A DNA stretch of 64,000 nucleotides from Hyperoplus lanceolatus (GCA_026929865.2 CM049416.1:17229001-17293000), one strand, 5' to 3'. Positions 12,392 to 61,013 are shown, counted from the stretch's first letter. Numbers and translations: made by a program. The notes: generated by a model from the letters alone, not told the origin.

Positions 12392-12745
12392 TAGGGCTGC
12401 AACTAACGATTATTTTGATAATCGATTAATCTGTCGATTATTTTCTCGATTAATCGATTAGTGTTTTGGTCCGTAAAATGTCAGAAAATGGTGAAAAATG
12501 TTGTTAAATTTTCCAAAGCCCATGTTGACGTCCTCAAATGTATTGTTATGTCCAAAACACACAGATATTTCAGTTTACTGTCATAATAGGATTAAAGAAA
12601 CCAGAAAATATTCACATTTTAGAAGCTGAAATCAGAGAATTTGGACAATTTTTATTAAAAAATTACTCAAAACGCTTTATCGATTATCAAAATAGTTTTC
12701 GCATCTGAATAATCGATTGCTCATCCGATTCTTGTTGCAGCTCTA
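12392..12745. mobile_element. hAT-type short element (TAGGGCTGCAACTA ends)
   Basis: The left end TAGGGCTGCAACTAACG and the right end GTTGCAGCTCTA form inverted repeats followed by long palindromic ATCGATTA blocks. Flanks AAGCTTTA (12384-12391) and AAGCTTTG (12746-12753) are an 8-bp target duplication with one change. It has no coding frame. Confidence 0.8.
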
Positions 12746-12954
12746 AAGCTTTGCAGTTTTTAACAAACTTTACTCAAATGGGAGTAAAAAGTGCATAACA
12801 TTGGGGCCACTTTTTGTGATGGAAAATAGGGCTGCTCCTTAAAAGTCGATGATTCATATCATCATTAGTCGGGATTAATCAACATTAATTAATATATAAA
12901 TACCACTAGCTTTATATCTTAGTTTTCCACTGAATAAAGTGCTCATGGTTTTGT

Positions 12955-13084
12955 CTGAAGGGTAGAGGGAGGAAACGGGGGTCCCAGGGGTCCCACAGGG
13001 GGGGGTGTCGGTCCCGGGTTTTTTTTTGTGTTTTTTGGGGGGGGGGCCCTCTTGTGGGGGGGGGTGTCCCCCCCCCCCCCCCTC
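12955..13084. repeat. G-run and C-run rich low-complexity stretch
   Basis: Several runs of eight to fourteen G or C occur within 130 bp, for example at 13037-13046 and 13069-13082. Such DNA can fold into G-quadruplexes and is prone to assembly error, so the base count here is doubtful. Confidence 0.7.
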
Positions 13085-13227
13085 AATCATCATTACAGGG
13101 CACAGATACTTGTTCACATGGCTGGAGAGATGGACCCTTTATCCGTGGGTTATTCTCTCAAGGTTTTGGTCAGAGAATTCATTATGGAGGACTTGCTCAT
13201 CTCTGATGCGAAAAGACAGGGGGTCTT

Positions 13228-14190
13228 ATTTCATTTCATTTTCATTTAACTTTTATTTATCCTCGAGAGACCAATTGAGGGGTGACCCTCATTTACAATG
13301 GTGTCGAGTTCAAATAAATTCCAAGGAAAAACAACAATACATACACAATATTCAATGCAAATACATCACATACACAACAACAGGTGAAGAGAGAAAAAAA
13401 CAATTGAAACATTTACATAGTGGTGAAGAGTGGCAGCAATTAAAATTAAATGGGTGAAAGTACAATATAGCCTAATTAAAACAGTTACAGGTAGAGTTTG
13501 GCAGATTCAAGATAGTTTGTTTAAATTGATTAAAGGATATGAAGGTATTTAGTTTAATTTGTTGCTGTAAGTTGTTCCAGGAGTCGGGGGCACTTAAGCT
13601 AAAAGCTGTCTTTCCCAGCTCAGACCGGGCTTGTGGGACATAAAGCATGAGCATGTCAGTGGAGCGGGTCTGATAAAGCCCATCTGAAATTTGCAACATT
13701 TCTGTTAAATAACGAGGAAGCTTCCCGGTCAAGGCTTTATAAATAAAAATATGCCAATGTGCATCACGTCCCTCTTTAAGGGAGTACCACCCAACCTTTT
13801 CATATAAAAGACAATGGTGTGTGTCATAAGCATCTCCTGTGATGAACCTTAAAGCAGAGTGAAAAACAGAGTCTAGGAGTTTAAGACATGAATGAGATGC
13901 ATGTCGGTAAACCACATCACCGTAATCAAGGACAGACATAAAAACTGCCTCAATAATCCTTTTCCTACTAAATAAAGGGAAGGTGGTTTTGTTCCTATAA
14001 AAATAGCCAATTTTTTGTCGTAGTCGACAAACAAGATTTTTTATATGGAAATTAAAAGTGAGTTTATCATCTAACCAGATGCTGAGATATTTGTACTCTG
14101 TGACTCTTTCAATTAAAAATCCATTCTTTGTAAAAATATTAAAATCATTAAGAGTTGTAGTTCTTGCTCTGGAGAAACACATATATTTGG
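13228..14190 (-). mobile_element. LINE (L2-like) 3' fragment with reverse transcriptase C-terminus
   Basis: The minus strand from 14182 to 13472 encodes 236 residues of the region after the reverse transcriptase core: YKYLSIWLDDKLTF, SVLDYGDVVYRHAS, SALRFITGD, THHCLLYEKVGW, KTAFSLSAPDSWNNLQ. This text is typical of teleost non-LTR retrotransposons of the L2/CR1 group. The 3' tail reads GGATAAATAAAAG then an AAATG-rich run. The copy is 5' truncated, as usual. It is open for 236 codons, suggesting a fairly young insertion. Confidence 0.85.
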
Positions 14191-14831
14191 TTTGAGTGTG
14201 AGATTAGTTTACGTGTTGAGTTTCAATGCCGTTCTCTGCTGCATGACAAGTACAAGAGCACTTGTGATTCCAAGCGTGATTATTTATCAGAGAAACATTC
14301 CAAATTACACGAGGACTGATAAGATTTTCTGTTGGATGGCATTTCTCATGAAATTCAATTACCACATTCGTGTCATGTGTTTCATCATGACCAGAACACT
14401 TTAGAGATATTTGAGAAGGCATTAGATAGCAGCACATAGTACTGTATCTTTCTTTTCATGTCTTTTAGTTTTTTTCCTGCCTTCACACAAATAGTGAAAG
14501 TATTTGGATTCTCAACAAAAAAAGCACCTAGAATCTAGAATTTGTCCCATGGGGTTGAAACAAGCAGCTGACCAAATAAAGCTCCTAGCCTGGTGAGAGT
14601 GAGTGATGGTTTTCCATTAAACTCTGGAAAAGCCGCAGAGGAAAGTACATTAACGGTAAGATGTGCGTCTGTGGCGCTATTCCACCCTGATTATCCCATG
14701 AGAACTATAAAATTCAATTAGAAAACGGATTATTTGATTTTGGAATCCAAGTTGTTTTCCTTGCATTTGAAGTGTATTGTTTCATGTGTGCATTTACATC
14801 ACTGCCATTCTTTTCATAATCAATTCGAAAC

Positions 14832-15131
14832 GTGGAGTCAGCAATTCTGGAGAATACTTGTTGTCAAAATCAGTGACTATCTCCACGATGCGCTACCTGT
14901 CCGTACTCTACGTGCACTGAAATTTTTTTTTGTGTTAATTTACAGCCTAAGCTCTGTAAGCGGGTATGTTGCTAGCTATGGTGGGTCAACTTGTTAATGT
15001 ACCCTTTGTTTACATACCTGCTTACAGAGTCTAGGCTGTGTATTAACACACAGTATGGACAGGTAGCAGATTTTCAGAGATATTCACAGATCTTTACAAG
15101 AAGTGCCTTTGACAAAATTAATGACTCCACC
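14832..15131. mobile_element. Inverted-repeat family B, copy B2
   Basis: It starts GTGGAGTCAGCAATTCTGG with GTTGTCAAAATCAGTG and ends GACAAAATTAATGACTCCAC. The interior has a second palindromic pair (CCTAAGCTCTGTAAG and CTTACAGAGTCTAGG) shared with copy B3. Confidence 0.75.
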
Positions 15132-17039
15132 TATTTAATACAATGTTTATGGAGTAGCACAAATAAAAAGCAGTGTGTATAATTATTTGGAAGAAAATGA
15201 CTCCACTTTTTCAGTGGAGCATGTTGTTTTAAATTGGCCAACGGAACACTTAAGGCCCCTTGTGTTAAACGGCAACGGACCCCAGCCCCCAACTCATTGC
15301 TTTAATTATGCTCATAACGCCCACGTTTCACCCTGCAGTGCTGGGTGTGTTACCCCATACAAGGAGGAAATGAAGTAAACCCTTACAGCCCCTAGCCCCT
15401 ACCATGACATTTCTGAACAAGTAGAGCCACTGTTAAGCATGTTAGTTCTGGTCGTATACGCTGCTCTCTCCACATGCTATCTCATTCTCAACTGTTTTCC
15501 AATCGCATTTTGCTTGAAGTGATAAGTGGTCAATGCAAGTCAGAGCAGAGGTATGTGATAAGTGTTTGCAATGCTGTCACAGGGATACTGTCAAACTTTG
15601 TTATGGAAGTTTGGGATGCTGAGGATACCAACTCTACGAGGGCCGGAGACCCTTGGGAGAATAGTAGCATTATTCCAGATAGGGGGGCTGCAGTGCCTGC
15701 CCAGGAGCAACCCATGACTGACCGCCCCCAAATACAGGAAATAAGGCTGGTTTGGTAATAAGTCTCTGAGATCACTTTGTGTTTTTTGTTTCTCAGGGCA
15801 GCCAGTGTTTGGTGGCACGGACCGCAGGGTTAATTTGATGCAGCTGTCATTTGAAAAGGGAAAGAATGAGAGCGTCCATAGCCGAATTAGTGATAACACT
15901 GTTATGATTTTTTTCAAAATGGAAATTCAAAGACATGCATGAAGCCTTTGTTTTTTTATGAAACGGATACTTGTACATGAGCAAAGCAATGCTATATGAT
16001 CAGTCGAAAAAAAAAAAAAAAAAAAAAATTTGGCTTCTTTTTCAGTACATTTTATATCAAATTTGTTCTCCTTTTTTGTCATTGTATTGACGAAACAATG
16101 GATTATCTGTTGAAAAATTAATACACAGATGATGAACCCTGGGACATCTTTATTATAAAGATAACTTACATATGTTTTGTGTTGAAAGAACCTAAAGTCC
16201 CAAGTTGGTAAGAATTCTTAATGAGAGGTTTTGCTGTGCATTTTAATTGGAACCCTGTAAAGCATCTTTGAGTGCCTTCAAAAGCGCTATATAAATCCAA
16301 TCCATCATTCATTATTAATTACTCTTACACATTGCATGACCAATTTGCTCTTTTCTCTACTTCTTTAACTTCTTTCCAAGTGCCGGTCTTCTTACCACAC
16401 TTTGAATATGTGAAAATGACCTGATTTTCTTAAGGGTTCCTGTCAGCTGAACATCCAGCTAATTGCTAATGCGTCGACTGCTATTTTTTAAATATGAACA
16501 TCTCAGAACTTCTGGATTTCTTCTTGTGCAATACTGACGAGGTTACTGTATTTGACTTTCATGAGCTGTTGTGGTCTTTTGTTTTTTTTTAATTTAATTG
16601 AAATTGTCAGTCCCAGTAAACAAACTCACTACACGGTCATTTTGGTGGGTTTTGTGGAGCTTTTGATCCTATTACACAATCTTCTTTAGCAGATGGATTT
16701 TGTCATGTGGTAGTTTATCACAATTCAATTTAAATATTCTTTTTTTTAATTGACAATACTTCAACCTATTGGTGGATTGAGACCTTTTCGAGGTTCTTTT
16801 CTCCTCATCTGTTTAAAGTTGCTTTACTTCCATAAACATTTATTTGAGGTTTGTTTATGAACTTGTAGAAAAATGAAAAAATCACTTCTACTGATATACT
16901 TGCCTATTTTTCTCATCTTGCTGGCTACTGTAAGCTTTAGGGAACTTCCCCTGTCTGTGCAATGTCTGAATTTAAAGCAGACTTTGTTATGATTTAAATG
17001 TCCTTAACTTTGTCTGGGTCCTTTTCTTTCGTCTTCCAG
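15132..17039. other. Inferred ppfibp1 intron or upstream sequence without recognised genes
   Basis: A stretch near 16250-16320 (AAAGCGCTATATAAATCCAA) resembles the 3' tail of an L2-type retroposon. A poly(A) run lies at about 16007-16027. Nothing else could be identified. Confidence 0.4.
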
Positions 17040-17055
17040 ATTCATTGAGTAGAAG

Positions 17056-40632
<23,577 letters not shown>

Positions 40633-41910
40633 GTCATTGTGCCCACTTTGCTTTTGTGTAAAAATAAAAATAAAACACGATCAAACTGCGCCACCTCCAA
40701 CCAACATTTGTAGTAGAACACGTGAGACCCTTTTTCTTTTAAACTGTATTTTTATCATTTAGGAGTACAGCCATATATAATAGCTTTCATGACCATATGT
40801 ATATTTATTGAAGTTCTCCAAAAATATAATGCATGAACTTAAAAGTGCAGGATTTTATAGCAATAATGTACCTCTTTCTCTGCATTCGTTTTTATTATTC
40901 AGTTATTTGATTGATTGATTATTCTAATGACCACCCAGCCAGACTGGTGGAATTTGTTGTCAGTACAGCTTGGTACAGGTTCCAACTTACAAAACATATA
41001 ACACAAATAGACACATACACACTACACAATACATAAATACATAAGGGCCATTCTGTGTACTCAGTTATCAATCAGTCAGGTCAACATGCTTGTTTTTGTT
41101 ACCTTGAGGAGACACACAGCTGTTTTTTCATGTCGTAAGCTGTATTTATTTGTGGTACATAAAGTTGCTTCATGTCATCTTATTGAAGATTATTCAAAAT
41201 CATTTCAAAGCCAACAGTTTCCTTTAGTTAGTGGAATCTAATCGCAAAGATGGTTTTGGTCTTAAACACTTCTGCCTCGGCACTGTGGACTTGTATGAGA
41301 CATTTGTCTGTTCATCTTTCAGAAAGTGTCCTTGTGTCACTATAAATAACCCACAGACAAGTTTTCCTTAGTACTATTTCTCTGTTATGAAAACCGTTGA
41401 TAGTGTATCATCCAGGAAATATATTTTGAGACGTGTTTCTGACAGTGATGAGTAAAAACTAAATAAAACCCAAACTATCTGCATGCCTATATTCCACTAA
41501 GGGAAGTGAGATAATGTTTTCTTCTTACATTTTAATAAATAAGTTTTAGCTTTCTACCGATAATTAGTTGTGAAGATCGATACCACTTGGTCCCTTTTTT
41601 TTTTTTTTTAATTCCAAAGGCTTTCGTACGGAATACCCAATTGAGTTAAGTGTTCATCAGTGCTGGGAGGTGGATGTTTAAGCTACTAATCTTTATGCTA
41701 AGCTAATAAACCCCTGGCTGTAGCTCTGTACTCAGCCAACAGACATGAGTGATATTGATCAGTTCATCTTTTTGTGAAATCCAATCAGTGTTTTTTTTTC
41801 TCTTGATGTCAAACCATTCCTTTTAAACAGCAGCATGACTGAAAATAAACATGGAAACCACATTTACTGTTTTTAAATGTTTTGTAATAAAAATGAGGAA
41901 TTGAATCTTT
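40633..41910 (+). other. ppfibp1: ppfibp1 3' untranslated region and polyadenylation signals
   Basis: AT-rich, non-repetitive sequence follows the TGA at 40630-40632. AATAAA hexamers occur close to the stop (about 40665-40676) and at 41886-41891, the latter a good candidate for the distal cleavage signal. The extent is inferred from these signals only. The neighbouring cyb5r3 stop codon on the other strand is under 800 bp further on, so the two genes converge. Confidence 0.5.
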
Positions 41911-41989
41911 CCTTGTCTTCTGTTTGAGTGGCATCTCTTGAATGGTTAAAAGTAGGTAATGATCAAAGACATGCACCGGGGAGTATTAC

Positions 41990-42035
41990 AGACATTGTTC
42001 TTATAACTCAGAAGTTACGCACCATAGCTTTAAGT
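41990..42035. mobile_element. Family A end fragment between ppfibp1 and cyb5r3
   Basis: AAGTTACGCACCATAGCTTT matches one end of family A. The rest of the element was not found, so this is a truncated copy in the convergent intergenic gap. Confidence 0.55.
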
Positions 42036-42692
42036 AAGGACGTTTCTTTAATACCGCCGCTGCAGAGCAATTATAACAAAACAATGATCAAAGAGTCCAA
42101 ATTCATTAGCAGTTGATATTTATGTTGCATATCCAAATAGCCACTGTTGCAGCAAAAACTTTATATATATCAGTAAACATCACGTTCGACAAATCACTGA
42201 ACATGTTTAGCAAAATATCGACATCTTTGATGTGACTAGAGATAACACATGTAACACAGTCTCAACAGCAAATATGGAATACGATTGACTATATAAATGA
42301 AGAAATGTCTCACAAAATGCTTCAAGTGCGCATAAAAAAGCTTTTGCAAGTGTTAAGGCACTCAGTAAAACTGCCTGATATTGAAACCATAATGAAGCCA
42401 CAGTAGGGGGTTTCTCTGCCTTGCAACATTATTTCAGAATCACACCCACATTTCCATCAGAAACATTCTTCTACATCCTCATTTTCAAGCTCAACTATTC
42501 ACCTTTTCCCCCTGCCCTTTTCCTGCGACACTTACTCTTAACATGAATTGGTCCAAGCTGTGATTCTGTTGCACAATGAATATCATGGCATAAATATAGT
42601 ATACATAGTGCAATACCCACTGTGACTGTACGAGTGCTTTAATGCTTTGGGGGGGGTCAGAGGAAAATAACGCCATTGTTTTTCCCAAACGT

Positions 42693-46091
<3,399 letters not shown>

Positions 46092-46290
46092 TTTTTACTG
46101 AATTTTGGTCAAATGCAAGGTCGTCGGTCAATGCAGAAAGCAGCGCAAGAAGAGCACTGTGACTGCGACTGAAGCACGAGCTGTCATGTAAAACTTGACA
46201 AGCTATAGCTAGGGCGACTATAAACATCCGGTTGATGTTTTTGAAAATAAAAGCATAGTTATGCAAAATGATATGTCATTAAAAATGATA
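46092..46290 (-). promoter_or_regulatory. Inferred 5' UTR and promoter region of cyb5r3
   Basis: This is the sequence just upstream of the ATG at 46091-46089 on the minus strand. It contains no other gene and no recognised repeat. No TATA box or clear core motif was seen, so the transcription start is not placed. The first coding exon is only 21 nt, so most of exon 1 must be 5' UTR lying here. Confidence 0.35.
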
Positions 46291-46637
46291 CAGCCAACAA
46301 CTCTGTTATAACAATGAATACATTAAATTAAGAAATGTTTCATTTTATTTGGTTGTAAATCCCGAAATAATATGGTATTAGCTATTTTTTCAAACGACAA
46401 AACGTTCAGCAGTAATAATTTCCGGTCTGATAAAGGCTATGACGTCACTTCCAAATGGCAGTCCTGGAATTTTCAGAATAAGGCTCCTCAATAAAATAGG
46501 GTTCCTATCTCCCACAAGGAAAGTCTGACTCCCCTGAAACTTACTCCACTTATTAACATTAGTCATGCAAATATACCCACCAAAGGATTTGATTCTCGGA
46601 TGAAGAAGAGGAATCAATTTTGAGCTCATGACTCTCA

Positions 46638-47228
46638 GGCTGTATCCCGTTACAGAGACCGCCTCCTTGGTAGGACGCGGTCTCGCGGTCTATGAAGGCC
46701 TATGAAGGCCGATTCGAAGGCCGAACCAGGGCCGAACGAGCGTTGTTAAACGGAACGGTCTCCGCAGGTCTCCGTTTACGAGCATTTCTGGTTTGCCTAA
46801 CCTTGCGTGAGGACTCTCCGCTCCTGCGCTGCCTAGCAACCCTGAGAGCTGCCAACGGAAACAGCCTTGTCACAGAGGAAAAAAGAAAAAGAAGTTGCCT
46901 ACCAGACGAAAAGAAAAAAAAGTACAAGAAAAAAAGAAAGGAAGATAAAAGTTAAGAAGATGGAGCAACACATTGCTGTTTTGTTATTTTTTATTTTATT
47001 GTATGCCATCTCTGAAAAAAACGCAATGAATCATGGGATATGTTGGGCTGCGAAGGATACATCTGATGCAGCCTTCAAAACCATGAAACGAAGGCTGCAT
47101 TTCTCGGCCGCATATGAGGAGCCTTGCAAGGAGCCTTGCAAATGGAACAACCTTTGCGCGCCGCTATGACGCAATCGGTCTTCAAATGCAGCCTTCGTAG
47201 ACCGCAACCCCTGAATCGAGATACAGCC
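46638..47228. mobile_element. Inverted-repeat element with TCA target duplication (Harbinger-like)
   Basis: The left end GGCTGTATCCCG and right end CGAGATACAGCC are inverted repeats flanked by TCA on both sides (46635-46637, 47229-47231). A 3-bp duplication is typical of PIF/Harbinger elements. Internal GAAGGCC and GCCTTGCAAGGA repeats and an A-rich stretch occur. No transposase frame is recognised. Confidence 0.6.
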
Positions 47229-47231
47229 TCA

Positions 47232-48300
47232 GCAGAGTATTTCTCTATCTGTTAAAGCAGAGAGACCCGAGAGAGACGCGCGGCTCTCAGAAAAAAATAG
47301 GCGAGCCTCCTGAGGTAAAGGGGAGCGTCGCTGCAGACGTGCCTCAGACGCGAGGTAGACGCATAGAGGTAGGATGTCATGTGTGCAGAGGCCGGTAGGA
47401 TGTGTGCAGAGGCCGTTACTCCGCTTATTAACATCAGCAGGACAGTTGGTGCACTCATGCTGTGCTGTCCATATGTGTTCAAAACCTACAGAACTTTAAT
47501 TGAATAATTTCCAAAGATAAAACGTTTTTTGCCAGGCTAATTTGTATTATACTATATGATGCCAAAGACACACTTTCAGCCAAATTTTGTTCCAACCCAC
47601 AGGACTTTCTTTTATGTTTTTTCCAAAGTTACAATTTCTTTCAGGCTAAATTTATATAAAATGATGCCAAATAAATCTAAAAATATTTCCATTTGATGTA
47701 CTGGAGAGTTGGGTTTGAATTAGCCCCTGGATGGTTAGTAGATCTTAAGGGGTTTAAGCTGAAGCATGAATGTGTCACTGACATATTACTTACTTATTAG
47801 ATGTTTTGGCATTTATCACCCTGATGAGCTTCAATTCAAAGTATTCGTCCTAAAATCTATAAGTCTACAACAACAGGCTGCCCTCATCATCAAACACGTT
47901 CTAGGTCAACCTTCACATTGATGTGACATTGTGCATTTGGTAGGAGGACAAACTTGTGTCCTTGTTTGCCTGAAGTAGACATCAGTGAATATTTCCACTA
48001 ATAGAAATTGATCTGTGCCCAGAGCAAAATGGAAAAACGTGATCCGCTCTGATTGTTTTTGTGTGCGAGTGTGGTGTGCTCCTTGACGTCCTCTAGATGG
48101 CAGTAGTGACCTTGTTAACAGGGCTGGTATCATGGCTGGTATAGGGATGATTCAAAGCCAATTCAAGGCAAACATAAACACTTAAATATAAATGTATCAC
48201 GTGCAAATTGATTGTACTTTTCTTTTATGTGACAAAAACAGTAAGTCACAAATAGCTACTTTCCTAACATTGTGTGATAGTAATCAAGGTTGTCTCTGTT
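47232..48300. other. Intergenic stretch between cyb5r3 and the synaptotagmin gene
   Basis: A direct duplication of GTGTGCAGAGGCCG occurs at about 47378-47414. Otherwise I see no gene or clear element. Confidence 0.35.
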
Positions 48301-48304
48301 ATTA

Positions 48305-48648
48305 AAGCCTATAGTGTATACATTTTTCTTATTAATGTAATTTACATTCAAGCTATCGCCACACAAGTTGACACAAAGTTGATTAAGCTTATCGGCTCCA
48401 GAAAAAAAATCTCTATATTTTTCAGTATGACAGTGTTTACAAACTGGTGTCTCATAAAAATCTGGAATAAGCACCCAAGAAATGTTTCAGTCATTGATTC
48501 TACTGCTAAGAAAAAATTTGGAGGTACAGCAGAATATATAAAATCCATGTGGGATCACCGAGGGCTTACCTCATGTAGAAGCACTGACAGTGTTGTTGTA
48601 ATTATTTAAAATTCCTCATGGGTGCGACAAAAGTTACGCACTATAGCT
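48305..48648. mobile_element. Inverted-repeat family A, copy A3 (reverse orientation)
   Basis: The ends AGCCTATAGTGTATAC and AAAGTTACGCACTATAGCT, and the reverse complement of the A1 interior (GATTCTACTGCTAAGAAAAA), identify it. The two open frames through it are not genes. Confidence 0.72.
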
Positions 48649-48780
48649 GTAAACTTAAAGCCACTTTTAACTAAGTGGTAGCATCTTTTGCTGCTATAAA
48701 TAAATTTGATTGTGCACCAAATATTCTGTGAATGAAAACACGACATGATAACCATCTGTATCAACAGGAAATAAAACATT

Positions 48781-50409
48781 TTTATTGATCATTTGTGTAT
48801 ATGAAGTTATATAACAACAGTCAGAAAACTCCACAGCGTGAATCACTACACAAAGTGAAACAAAACTGTAAAACACCTCGTCAAAAATGAAGGTACACAG
48901 CAAATATAACTGTCGGCGGCTCGCCGTCGCCGCGAGCGATATGGCAGGAAAAAACACCCCAAACAGTTCTACGAAGATTACAGAGAAAAGTTCCACACAC
49001 AAAATACTCAAGCAGGCAGTTGATATACACAAAGGCAACTAGGATCTTTCTACAGCATCAGATTCTAATACTTTACACAGCTTTGTTTTTGAAAGGTCAG
49101 TGTGGCTTTGAGCTTGATACAGTATTTGTATTTTACAACAGGGGAATTTAGGGTTTTGACTATGCATGCCTACGTTGGTAGGGAACCTGCAATAAGAGGA
49201 GCATTGCATCGCGGTGCAGGTCATGGCTTTTGCTTTGTGGTATTTCCATACGCCTCGCAATCCGATGGTTTCTGCAATGCTTCCCTCATTAATGATTTTC
49301 CTGATGCGTATTTACACATTTCTGCCATAATTTTGGTTCTGATTTTCTGTCAGCTTCGATTATATATTTAGGTCAGTACAAGCCATTTGCATTAATATTG
49401 AATTGCTTAGGCCAAAACCTTTACCTTGCACTTCAATTTCTTTTTTCCCCCCTATTCTCATTTAAATCTAAAGCTGTACTGGAATTCATGAGTCTAGCTG
49501 GGTAAAACATGTCAAATCTATGATTGGGATGGGAAAAGCAGCTTTGTTTAAGTATAGTGGGTGGTTTTGGAATGCTTTCAGACAGGGGAGTTTTCTACCC
49601 CACAGGGATATGAAATAAATTCACAATAGTTGAAAAAATATAAACAAAAAGATTAGTTTTTTTTCACAACAAAAAGTGCAAAGTACATCTAATCTCACGG
49701 TTAAAGTAATCGACACAAACACAGTCCATACTGTACATTCAGAGTTTTCATCTCAAATATAAAAGTTTTTTTTATTTTTTATTTTAAATCAACAGGGCAA
49801 GGGGGAAATAATCCATAATGAAAATGAAATAATGATGCTTAGACATAGTGTATGGATGATGGATAGATAAAATGATATTGGCAATTGAATGCCCATTTTC
49901 ATGTCACTTTATATTTATTCTAGATATACATTTTCGACACGATTATGTAAATATATACATGGCATTTTTTAAGGGGATATTTAAAATGTAGAATCTTGTT
50001 TGGTATGTAACTAATACACTCCCTGAACTTCTGATGCTGGAACTGTGTGCAAGAAGAGAAAAATAAACCTGAAAAAGTGTTTTAAAAATCAAGGGAGGGA
50101 ACCCTATAAACAAGAGGTCAACTGGTGTCAAGCTCCGACCTGTAAGCTGAATCTACGTGTGCTGTTTCCTAACCGTTTCACTGGAAAGGATAAAAACATC
50201 TCTCTGGGCTGGAAACATCCTCTAGAAGTCAGAATCTTTTAATTAATTTTTTTCCTCGGGCAACGCCACCCACATTTACACTATGGGATGAACATAGGCT
50301 ACAAGTATTGCACAGTGCTCAACAAAATGCTGTGTAAAAGCGGATCCGCTCGCACTCGGACAAAACGTCTTTCTGCCTATTATTTTTAGATAGCGTGCAG
50401 TCGGTCACG

Positions 50410-50461
<52 letters not shown>

Positions 50462-52772
50462 CCTCATTCTCTTTCTCTGCGTGTAGAAGGGAAAATGGCA
50501 GTTAAACGCTACAACATCACTACAGAACAAACTGGTTTTTCGCTACCTACCGATAAGTCTACATCTCTAAACACACGGCGGTCACAGCAATACACACAAA
50601 GCAGTCCTCAGAAGACTCATATGGAATGACAAGTAGCTTTTTTCATAATAGTGCTATTAACTACACAATAACATTGAAAACATTTAGAAAGTCCCCCTGA
50701 AGCTATATGCATCGGGTATACGCAAGAGGTTCCTCCAAGATAAGAGACTTCATGGTTTTTCATGGATTCAAAATGTATACCTTTGCTAATTGGACCCGCA
50801 TGTAGTAAAGGACATGGTGGACTGATAGCCTACACAGACCATTAACTTTGCGGTTATTTCGCGCTCTCTTGGTGTAGTCCACCAACGACAAAACAAAACT
50901 GATGTTGGCCAAAAAACATGATTTGTCATCATTGCTTTCTATTTTATTTTAAATGATTATTATCCATTAATCCGATCGAGGCGGATTTCTCGCTGCCCCT
51001 GCAGGTGTCCTGAAATAAAACCATCCAACAATTTCTCCCAAAAAATGTCTTCATTGACAAGTAAACAAGCTAGTTCAAAGACATCCAGTGCAAAACAGTA
51101 GCCACATAAAAGTTAAAATTGGCAGTAAAACATGGCTAGCTCTATTGTCACTGTGAGAAGGCAACGCAACGCAAAGCAAAGACTGCGATTCAGGGCACCA
51201 TTGCAGCCAAAGACATTGTTCCCGATAAACCATAAGCTACAACCACTAGCAAGTGGGAGTGTGCATGAGGAGAAGGGTGCTCTACATAAGTCACCTCTCT
51301 GGAAAAATGGCAGTGTTTAGAAACTTGCTTCAAAGCCGTCAATGTGATCATGCACATTGACTCAAACGTTTAAAACGTCAACTCTTTATTTTTCTTTCCT
51401 CTCCTCTGATTGAAGGCAAGGGGATCGCATCAGAAGAGATGGCCCCCTGGTGTCGGTAGATCTCCCCCCTACCACTCTGTCCCAGCCTTTAGTAAAGATT
51501 GTAAAAAAAATCATGCAGTTTACTAAAAATAGTCGAGACGCTGAATTGCTCTAAAAAATAGTCCTCTTAAAACCAGAGTCACAGCCCCTATTTATTTGTC
51601 ACTGTCTCAAATATTGGACCCCGGCCTAAATGTGATTTACTTCCAACAACGGCGAAGCTGTTCAAAGTAAGCGGTTAACAAAAAACATTGTTAAACGAGC
51701 GTAAAGACACAATGGCTACAACTTGGTGCTTTTTTATTTTCTCCACATGGGGTCTGTTTCTGAAGGGTTTGTGAAATGGGTCTCTTGCTTTTGTGGCAAT
51801 GTTAACCATTTTCGAAAAAGAAAACAAGCCAGTACATGTGAAAAATGGCCTTTAAAACGAGGACCTATTTCACTTAGAAGAGAATATGTAGAAATTAATT
51901 GGTTTGAATTAACTATTGTTTCTGGAAACAGTGTGCATAAAGCTAAACATATAGGTCCTCTGAGTGAGAAATAAGTACAAAAAGTTGTAAGAAATCATGT
52001 GCTTGTATATTTACCAGCAGCGTAATTTTACCCTCAGAACCATAGTAGTTAATGGCCTTGTATTTTGGAGTATTTTTTTCTGTGTATATATTCATCTCTT
52101 GTCGTTTCTCTGATGATCCTTTGCTGGACTTAAAGCCAGACATCGTCCTTTATAATATTTAAATATATTTCCACTAGTGTCTTGCAGTTGGGAATTCTTC
52201 TTCTTTTTTTTTCTGGAATGCAATAAAGTAGAATTTTTAAATCCTGGGATATATAATATTGGCTTTCCTCTATATCTGCATTTACATAATTTAAAATAGA
52301 ACATCTTATTAAAAACATTTAGATATACACAGATTAGGAAACAGGTAACAACATACAAACACATGAACTATAAATAATTTTTGTCTGCATACTTATATAT
52401 ACAACTGTGGTACAATAAATTCTTTCAGTCATGCGCTATCTATACAGATCATATTGCTTAAAAGAAGGGGGCATTTGGTCACGGGCACGGAGATGGAGAA
52501 GAAAAACTGATGAATACAAAATAAATAAATAAATACAATTTTAAAAAAGCGAGAAAAGTAGGCAACCTGATAAAAAAAAAGAGCAGAGGGTGGCATGTCG
52601 CAGGAAATTTGAACAGTTGGGATTGTTTGTTGTGATTTTAGCGGAAAAGCTGGGAGATTCGGGGTAAAAGGGGGTGGGGGGGGGGGTTTACATGGATGTA
52701 CCCATATATCACTGTGGTATTTACACATACTGGCTAAAGAGTACTACAAGGCAGGTGCTGAAAGGGCCCTAG
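48781..52772 (-). other. Probable long 3' UTR of the synaptotagmin gene
   Basis: Downstream of the synaptotagmin stop lie about 4 kb that hold a CA repeat but, unlike the rest of the window, almost no recognisable mobile-element ends. Several minus-strand AATAAA signals are present, the last at 48786-48781. Neuronal synaptotagmin genes are known to have long 3' UTRs. The extent is inferred and needs transcript data. A G-rich run (about 52668-52687) and a GC-rich patch near 48911-48945 stand out in otherwise AT-rich sequence. Confidence 0.35.
50413..50461. repeat. (CA)n microsatellite in the likely synaptotagmin 3' UTR
   Basis: About 49 bp of CA dinucleotides. On the transcribed strand it would read TG/UG repeats. 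Confidence 0.95.
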
Positions 52773-61000
<8,228 letters not shown>

Positions 61001-61012
61001 GGTGTGTGTGGG

Positions 61013-61013
<1 letters not shown>

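Noticed and set aside
46692..47169. Lys-rich open frames at 46.7-47.2 kb as a protein gene
   Set aside because: They lie inside the inverted-repeat element bounded by TCA, and their lysines come from an A-rich tract.
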